Notes under the pieces: generated by a model | Told to the model about the DNA's origin: nothing | Seen by the model: only the letters and a program-made list of their open reading frames with translations | The model's database searches: none | Translations under genes and position numbers: made by a program | DNA from: Methanosarcinaceae archaeon | GTDB taxonomy: Archaea > Halobacteriota > Methanosarcinia > Methanosarcinales > Methanosarcinaceae | Assembly (NCBI GenBank): GCA_020793555.1 | Contig: DQIO01000259.1 | Coordinates: 1-10,841 of the forward strand | Reading direction: 5' to 3' | Length of the DNA: 10,841 nt | Part shown: piece after piece, positions 6,937-10,841 of the stretch | How the letters are laid out: each line of letters opens with the position of its first letter | How positions within the stretch are numbered: the stretch's first letter is position 1

Positions 6937-6983
6937 ACACAGAGGACATTATGAGTTTTTGATTATCCCCGTGTCCCCTGTGT
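6937..6983. repeat. Imperfect inverted repeat of the acacagaggacat type
   Basis: acacagaggacat (6937-6949) and gtgtcccctgtgt (6971-6983) are complementary at 11 of 13 positions around a 21-bp spacer. It lies directly beside the MITE right-hand duplication. It may be a decayed dispersed repeat or a hairpin terminator; no function is shown. Confidence 0.4.
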
Positions 6984-7054
6984 GTTCCCTAACCGCTCCG
7001 GAACAAAATAAAAAGCATCTGCACCTATTTATAGCAATTTATTATCCGGCGTGT

Positions 7055-7063
7055 GATATATAA
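7055..7063 (+). promoter_or_regulatory. TATA box upstream of the interrupted frame
   Basis: gatatataa fits the archaeal TATA consensus and predicts a start near 7084, about 18 nt before ATG 7102. It lies between weak gcgtg/cacgc arms. It supports transcription of the short plus-strand frame. Confidence 0.4.
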
Positions 7064-7101
7064 TTTTTTCACGCTATACGATTGATTTTATTTACGGGAA
7101 T

Positions 7102-7212
7102 ATGATCCCGGATGCAATGTTCGTTATCCCTCTCGGCCTACTTTTATTGCAGGCTACAAGATACATTTATGCTGTTCTTGCAATAAGGGGCATATACGAA
7201 CACATCGAAACA
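7102..7212 (+). pseudogene. 5' part of a gene apparently interrupted by the R-M unit
   Basis: The frame starts at ATG 7102 behind a TATA box and encodes a short hydrophobic, signal-anchor-like N-terminus (MIPDAMFVIPLGLLLLQATR...) up to the direct repeat catcgaaaca (7203-7212). It then runs into the terminal repeat of the R-M unit and is read through to a stop at 7315-7317, antisense to the R-M 3' end. Removing 7213-10718 joins codon 37 (7210-7212) in frame to 10719-10841, which is open to the window edge, giving 78 codons without a stop. The family is not recognised. Continuity could be chance, since the right part is only 41 codons. Confidence 0.4.
7203..7212. repeat. Left direct repeat (target-site-type duplication)
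   Basis: catcgaaaca directly abuts the left terminal inverted repeat and recurs at 10709-10718 just outside the right terminal repeat, with one extra c (10708) on the right side. It is taken as the duplicated insertion target. Confidence 0.65.
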
Positions 7213-7216
7213 GCTT

Positions 7217-7268
7217 TGTGTAGAAAGTACGACTTGTGTATAAAGTCGCAATTCTGTATAAAAAGTCG
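7217..7268 (+). repeat. Left-end iterated motif, three copies
   Basis: Three same-orientation copies occur at about 18-bp steps: tgtgtagaaagt (7217-7228, part of the terminal repeat), tgtgtataaagtcg (7235-7248) and the degenerate tctgtataaaaagtcg (7253-7268). Regularly spaced subterminal copies resemble transposase-binding sites at ends of larger transposons. Confidence 0.7.
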
Positions 7269-7278
7269 AAATGTATTT

Positions 7279-10200
7279 TTACTCAATTCCAATCACACTC
7301 TCTTTAATTTTATCTAACTCATTATTGATGATATATTTTATATCTTCAATTTTACGATATTTTTCGGCAATTTGTTTTTGAGCTTCAATGTCAAATTCTC
7401 CCTTTTTATTTATCGGAATGTTTATACTGATTCCATAATTGTTTATTTTATTAAAATACAATTTAGATTGATAATCGGCATCGGTTTTATGTATTTCCTC
7501 TCTTAGTTTGTAAAGTAAATATTCTAAATCAATATTCTTCACTTTTGGTTTAAAGGAGGCAACGACATCAATAAAAGAATATTTAACGTCATTTTTTAAA
7601 AAACAGTATCCTACACTTCCATCTAAATTAAACAATATTGATGGTTCGTTTAAAAGAGTAAGATTATTCTCCATGATGTATTTTTCTGAAATATGTCCCA
7701 AAACACTGTTTTCAGACTTTGATGATGAATAAACAGGTATGTTTCCTTTGTTTCTATAAATGGTTTCTTTTGTAATCCTTTTACCACGCATCAAACAAAA
7801 AATATTTTCATCTGTTACAGCGCAGTTTATGAAATTATAATTTGACAATTCAATTTCTACAATCAACTTATTAATTTGTTTTTTAAATACACCAACTCTT
7901 TCCTTTAGTTCATTAATACATTCATATTTTTCAATAATTTCTTGTTGCTTTTCAATATCAATGGCATCATTATTATTGAATGGAATTTGTACTGTTACTT
8001 TTCCCATATTTTTAAGTGATGCCCTTAATTCTCTATCAAATCCGTACTTATGTTTCACATTCTCAAGTTGTATCATTAAGTATTCAGGAAGAATTTTATT
8101 TTTTAGTATTCTAATTGTGCCACAGTGATCAGTGGAAACAAATGGATTGTTTTTTTGAATTGTATTAAAAACAAAATCGCCATCAATACCCCATAAAACA
8201 AAATTGTTTTCAAAATTTTGGATGTTGCTTTGATTATGATATCCAACTGGAATTTTTACATTTGCACTATAAATAGGAATATTACCAGATATGTTAATTA
8301 TATCTTTTTTCAAAATACGCTTGCCTATAAACAAGTCGAAGTATTTATTATCAGACAGTTTTATATCTTTAAAATTGTTTGTAATCTTTTTTTTTTCAGA
8401 TACTTCTTTTAAAAGGTTTGAATACCCGCTTAAAGTGTCTGAGATGTCAGCTACCAATTCACTGAAAGCGTTGATATCAACAACAGTATCTTCTTCAAGT
8501 ATTCCCAATTCAATTTGTTCTTCTTTCGTCCACCATCTGTCAATAGACCAGTGGTTATCAGGTTTAAATTTTTGAATTGGTTGCATTTTACAACGTTTGT
8601 CTGTGTTTATTTTAACAAATTCTTGTTTGTTGCCTTTGAAAAATGAATAAAGTGTAACGGCTTCTGTTAAATCATCTTGTGGAATATCAAAACGATATAC
8701 ATCTCTACTTTCTCCAATTTCACTTACCAAATAAGTAAAAACAGGATCGGTTTGTATATCACTTTTGTCTACTTTTTTAGTGATACAGAGAATGTACGTT
8801 TTCTTTGGTGTGGTGAAAAATGTTTTCAATGGTAATGAAATAACGCCATCAATATAACATTCATCAGTTAGAAACTTACGCAGGTTTTTATCATTTTGAC
8901 GATTAAATATACCATCTGGAACCACTATGAATGCTTTTCCGTTAGGTTTTAAGGCTCTGATAATCCACTCCATAAACAGCCCTTCTACCCCAAGTGCATT
9001 TATTTTGTAGTAGGCTACGAGTTCACCATCTTTTTTTATTTCGTCTTTAAGATTACTACTTCCACTTGTGACGTATGGTGGATTTGTAAGGATTAAATCA
9101 TATTCATCTTCAACGGTTTCGGATAGCGTCCCAAGTATTGAATTTGTTTTCAATGTGAAACTTTCGTTGAATAATTTAGCAAACTGTGGGCAAAGACCCG
9201 GATTATTTTTTATCAAATCTGAAAAATATATAAGCATATTGGCTTTTGCCAGTATGATTGTTTTTTGTTCATCTTTATCAAATCCTTTATCGAATCCCCG
9301 AATCGTAATTTTAGGATGAATTACTTTTCCATCAATGTCATAAAAATGGTCCAACTTTGTTGCGATTGGTTCTAATAAAAATTTACCGACACCACACGCT
9401 GGATCACATATTTTTATTCCTTCTTTGATTTCGTCTTTAGCCATTTTTGTTATAGCTCTGACAACTTTTAAAGGTGTGAAGAATTGCCCCCAATTTTTTT
9501 TACTTATACTTTCTTTCAAGAAACTCTCGAATAGTTTACTTTTAAAATCGTAGTCAATATTTTCTAATTTTCCGTAATCGTGAAATTTAAGTAGAACCTT
9601 CTTAAACACTGTGCTGTATCCTTTTACCGCTTTCTGATTTTTGCTTACGAATATTGTTCCATTGATTATAGTTGTACCATCAATTGGATTAAAAGGGAAA
9701 AGTTCTTTGATTTTTGGTCGAATATTTGATGCATATAGGTCTAATATCTCATCAGACGTGTTAGTTTCAAATCCTTCAATTAAATGATTAAAACTAGAAT
9801 AGTCTTTTAAAACCCCTAAATCGCTTAAATATTTAAAAATGAATACTTCTACAAATGTATAAAGACAATTTTCAGGTGTTGCTCCACTAACAGACCAAAT
9901 ATCTTGCCATATACTTTTGGCTAAATCAGTCGGATTGACAAATTGTATTGGTTTTAGATTATTTGTTATTTCATTAATAGAGTAGTTAATTTTTTCGATT
10001 AAATTGACAATCCCTTCGTCTTTTGGATCGAAATTTGTTTTTATTTCTTTACCATATTCATCTTTAATTTCAATACCAGTTAATGCATTTACCCAAATTG
10101 ATTCTTGTGTGTCTGTCGCAATAATTATTTTTGCCCCTATTTTTCTTGCGACTTCAATTTCCTGTTGTATTGCTTTGTCTTTTTGTTCTTTGGTTTTAAA

Positions 10201-10419
10201 TTGCGTGGGTTTTTTGTATTCTATTATTGCAATTACATTTTTCTGCTGTACAATGATTGCATCCACTTTTTTCTTTTCGATGTTGCCATAATCTAAATTG
10301 CGAATAATGCCATATTCTTTAAGAGCCTTGATCGTAGTAGAACCAATATTGTAAAAGTCCCATTGGCCTATTTTGTCAGGGGTTTTGTGTAGCCCTCTTT
10401 GTAATAATTCTTCGCTCAT
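7279..10419 (-). CDS. Single-chain R-M enzyme: nuclease, N6-adenine methylase, two TRDs
   Basis: The 1046-aa protein looks like a Type IIG-like (R-M-S) restriction-modification enzyme that would bind a bipartite DNA site, methylate adenine and cut unmodified DNA. Order of parts: PD-(D/E)XK-like nuclease about 40-110, with D53 and E67-Y-K69 as candidate catalytic residues; helical HsdM N-domain about 160-310; GQFFTP 311-316; SAM motif I DPACGVGK 339-346; motif IV NPPY 446-449, typical of N6-adenine methylases; TRD1 about 685-815 (GNIPIYSAN 712-720); coiled-coil spacer about 821-857; TRD2 about 870-1005 (GNIPVYSSS 892-900); second helix about 1010-1042. The start at 10419 follows AAGG by a few nt. 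An A10 tract interrupts the MTase-TRD1 junction. No separate HsdR or HsdS gene is present. Type I-like modification without cleavage is the alternative if the N-domain is inactive. Confidence 0.9.
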   Translation of the reverse strand: MSEELLQRGLHKTPDKIGQWDFYNIGSTTIKALKEYGIIRNLDYGNIEKKKVDAIIVQQKNVIAIIEYKKPTQFKTKEQKDKAIQQEIEVARKIGAKIIIATDTQESIWVNALTGIEIKDEYGKEIKTNFDPKDEGIVNLIEKINYSINEITNNLKPIQFVNPTDLAKSIWQDIWSVSGATPENCLYTFVEVFIFKYLSDLGVLKDYSSFNHLIEGFETNTSDEILDLYASNIRPKIKELFPFNPIDGTTIINGTIFVSKNQKAVKGYSTVFKKVLLKFHDYGKLENIDYDFKSKLFESFLKESISKKNWGQFFTPLKVVRAITKMAKDEIKEGIKICDPACGVGKFLLEPIATKLDHFYDIDGKVIHPKITIRGFDKGFDKDEQKTIILAKANMLIYFSDLIKNNPGLCPQFAKLFNESFTLKTNSILGTLSETVEDEYDLILTNPPYVTSGSSNLKDEIKKDGELVAYYKINALGVEGLFMEWIIRALKPNGKAFIVVPDGIFNRQNDKNLRKFLTDECYIDGVISLPLKTFFTTPKKTYILCITKKVDKSDIQTDPVFTYLVSEIGESRDVYRFDIPQDDLTEAVTLYSFFKGNKQEFVKINTDKRCKMQPIQKFKPDNHWSIDRWWTKEEQIELGILEEDTVVDINAFSELVADISDTLSGYSNLLKEVSEKKKITNNFKDIKLSDNKYFDLFIGKRILKKDIINISGNIPIYSANVKIPVGYHNQSNIQNFENNFVLWGIDGDFVFNTIQKNNPFVSTDHCGTIRILKNKILPEYLMIQLENVKHKYGFDRELRASLKNMGKVTVQIPFNNNDAIDIEKQQEIIEKYECINELKERVGVFKKQINKLIVEIELSNYNFINCAVTDENIFCLMRGKRITKETIYRNKGNIPVYSSSKSENSVLGHISEKYIMENNLTLLNEPSILFNLDGSVGYCFLKNDVKYSFIDVVASFKPKVKNIDLEYLLYKLREEIHKTDADYQSKLYFNKINNYGISINIPINKKGEFDIEAQKQIAEKYRKIEDIKYIINNELDKIKESVIGIE
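8387..8396 (-). repeat. A10 homopolymer in the R-M coding sequence
   Basis: Ten consecutive A on the coding strand encode the EKKK at residues 675-678, between methyltransferase and first TRD. One extra A gives a stop five codons after the lysine run (D-Y-K-Q-F-stop); one fewer gives a stop after nine further codons (R-L-Q-T-I-L-K-I-stop). Either product would lack both TRDs. Confidence 0.9.
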
Positions 10420-10645
10420 ACTACCTTCATATCTAACTTATTAGAATATATAATGTTTTTATTGATATATTCGATCCAAGTGGTGTGAAAGTGTTTGAAC
10501 CAAACAAAAACAAAAATTTTCTTAATGTTCTCAACCACCAATAAATAAACATCCCTTTCTTTGAAATTTACATGCTATTTTGTCCACATTCAATCATTAT
10601 ATTATTTTCGATTTTATCACCACCTATATGTTCAATTTTAATTTC
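10420..10645. other. AT-rich upstream region of the R-M gene
   Basis: Apart from the possible TATA boxes near 10442-10471, I see no gene, no controller-protein (C-box) type palindrome and no RNA. It forms the non-coding right arm of the transposon-like unit. Confidence 0.4.
10442..10452 (-). promoter_or_regulatory. TATA-like box of the R-M gene
   Basis: The minus strand reads ATTATATATTC here, predicting a start near 10421, right before ATG 10419. A second box at about 10462-10471 (GAATATATCA) would give a roughly 20-nt leader that includes the AAGG. The composition is AT-rich throughout, so either may be chance. Confidence 0.3.
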
Positions 10646-10707
10646 TGTGTAGAAAGTCTGGAGTCTGTGTATAAAGTCGGTCAATAATCCGACTTTCTAC
10701 ACAAAGC
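10646..10707. repeat. Right-end iterated motif with hairpin
   Basis: Two plus-orientation copies, tgtgtagaaagtctgg (from 10646) and tgtgtataaagtcgg (10666-10680), precede the inverted terminal copy ccgactttctacaca (10689-10703). The last two form a 15-bp palindromic stem with one mismatch around an 8-bp loop (10681-10688). This mirrors the left end but with a different orientation pattern. Confidence 0.7.
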
Positions 10708-10708
10708 C

Positions 10709-10718
10709 CATCGAAACA
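10709..10718. repeat. Right direct repeat (target-site-type duplication)
   Basis: catcgaaaca is identical to 7203-7212. One base (c10708) separates it from the right terminal inverted repeat. Confidence 0.65.
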
Positions 10719-10841
10719 ATAATTATATCACTCTTAAGTAGTATCCAACCAGACAAGTTAATCAAATTTGAATTCAATCGCAACCTTAAACTTAAACTTA
10801 AACTCACAACCAACCATTATTATCAATTTACACATAAGGAC
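10719..10841 (+). pseudogene. Possible 3' part of the interrupted gene (runs off window)
   Basis: Forty-one codons in the frame continuing 7102-7212 are open to the last base (IIISLLSSIQPDKLIK...). The segment includes a short cttaaa tandem repeat (about 10784-10803) encoding LKLKLKL. No family is recognised and no independent start signal is seen. Assignment to the same gene rests on the in-frame join across the direct repeat. Confidence 0.3.

Larger units (their letters stand above)
6724..7101. other. Intergenic region with small repeat elements
   Basis: No gene is seen. The stretch holds the Shine-Dalgarno of the ABC ATPase gene (about 6729-6735), the 138-bp MITE-like element (6778-6915) with its flanking direct repeats, an imperfect cacagagga-type inverted repeat (6937-6983), and a plus-strand TATA box (7055-7063) leading to a short frame at 7102. 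Confidence 0.6.
7213..10707. mobile_element. 3.5-kb transposon-like unit carrying one R-M gene
   Basis: The unit is bounded by perfect 16-bp inverted repeats, gctttgtgtagaaagt (7213-7228) and its complement (10692-10707), and flanked by the 10-bp direct repeat catcgaaaca. Both ends carry further copies of TGTGTA(G/T)AAAGT. Its only gene is the single-chain R-M enzyme, whose stop codon lies 11 bases from the innermost left motif. The whole unit is visibly more AT-rich than pan, uvrB or the ABC gene, suggesting transfer from an AT-rich donor. No transposase, integrase or recombinase is encoded, so movement would need a factor in trans. The element family is not recognised. Confidence 0.65.

Noticed and set aside
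8218..10296. Plus-strand frames opposite the R-M gene (8218-8412, 8291-8575, 9068-9319, 10004-10296)
   Set aside because: They are Phe/Ser/Cys-rich translations of the complement of an AT-rich, lysine-rich gene and carry no supporting signals.
7279..10419. Ordinary Type I HsdM with separate HsdS
   Set aside because: A single uninterrupted frame carries an N-terminal nuclease-like domain, methylase and two TRDs; there is no separate hsdS or hsdR in the window.
7217..10703. Tn7-like TGT...ACA termini with a 5-bp duplication
   Set aside because: If the ends are set at TGTGTA/TACACA, the flanking 5-mers (agctt and aagcc) are not direct repeats but continue the inverted repeat; the gcttt boundary with catcgaaaca fits better.

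Overview
The window looks like a chromosomal piece of a methanogen-lineage archaeon, most likely in or near the Methanosarcinales or ANME-2. The reasons are a PAN proteasomal ATPase, a tRNA-Glu without an encoded CCA, TATA boxes at archaeal spacing with little or no 5' leader, and a bacterial-type uvrB, which mesophilic methanogens commonly carry. The lineage is an inference; no search was possible.

Layout. 1-77 is a heptamer tandem array cut by the window edge. 78-408 has no convincing gene. 409-483 is tRNA-Glu(CTC) on the minus strand. 550-653 is a 104-bp inverted-repeat unit. 688-1929 is pan (minus), with a hairpin/U-tract terminator one base after its stop. A 0.5-kb AT-rich divergent intergenic region leads to 2479-3492 (plus), a protein with a small N-terminal domain, 23 tandem (P/V/I)QQ tetrapeptides and a C-terminal winged-helix-like domain. 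3714-5702 is uvrB (plus). It converges, 19 bp apart, on an ABC-2 type ATPase gene (5722-6723, minus) that has no permease gene beside it. Upstream of that ATPase gene is a 138-bp MITE-like element (6778-6915) with a perfect 9-bp target-site-type duplication.

The right third is the most interesting part. A 1046-aa single-chain restriction-modification enzyme (7279-10419, minus) contains a PD-(D/E)XK-like nuclease, an N6-adenine methyltransferase and two HsdS-like target recognition domains. It is visibly more AT-rich than the rest of the window. It lies inside a 3.5-kb unit bounded by perfect 16-bp terminal inverted repeats, with iterated TGTGTA(G/T)AAAGT motifs at both ends, and flanked by a 10-bp direct repeat (catcgaaaca). 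No transposase or integrase is encoded in the unit. If the unit and one repeat copy are removed in silico, a short plus-strand reading frame with a TATA box (7102-7212) joins in frame to an open frame that runs to the window end. This suggests that the R-M unit was inserted into a gene. The R-M gene also contains an A10 tract exactly between its methyltransferase and specificity parts; slippage by one base either way gives a stop within about ten codons, so it could act as an on/off switch.

The housekeeping genes (PAN for protein turnover, UvrB for excision repair, tRNA-Glu) do not form an operon. They alternate in strand, and several have their own promoter-like signals. The accessory layer consists of two small inverted-repeat elements, the R-M unit and two tandem repeats.
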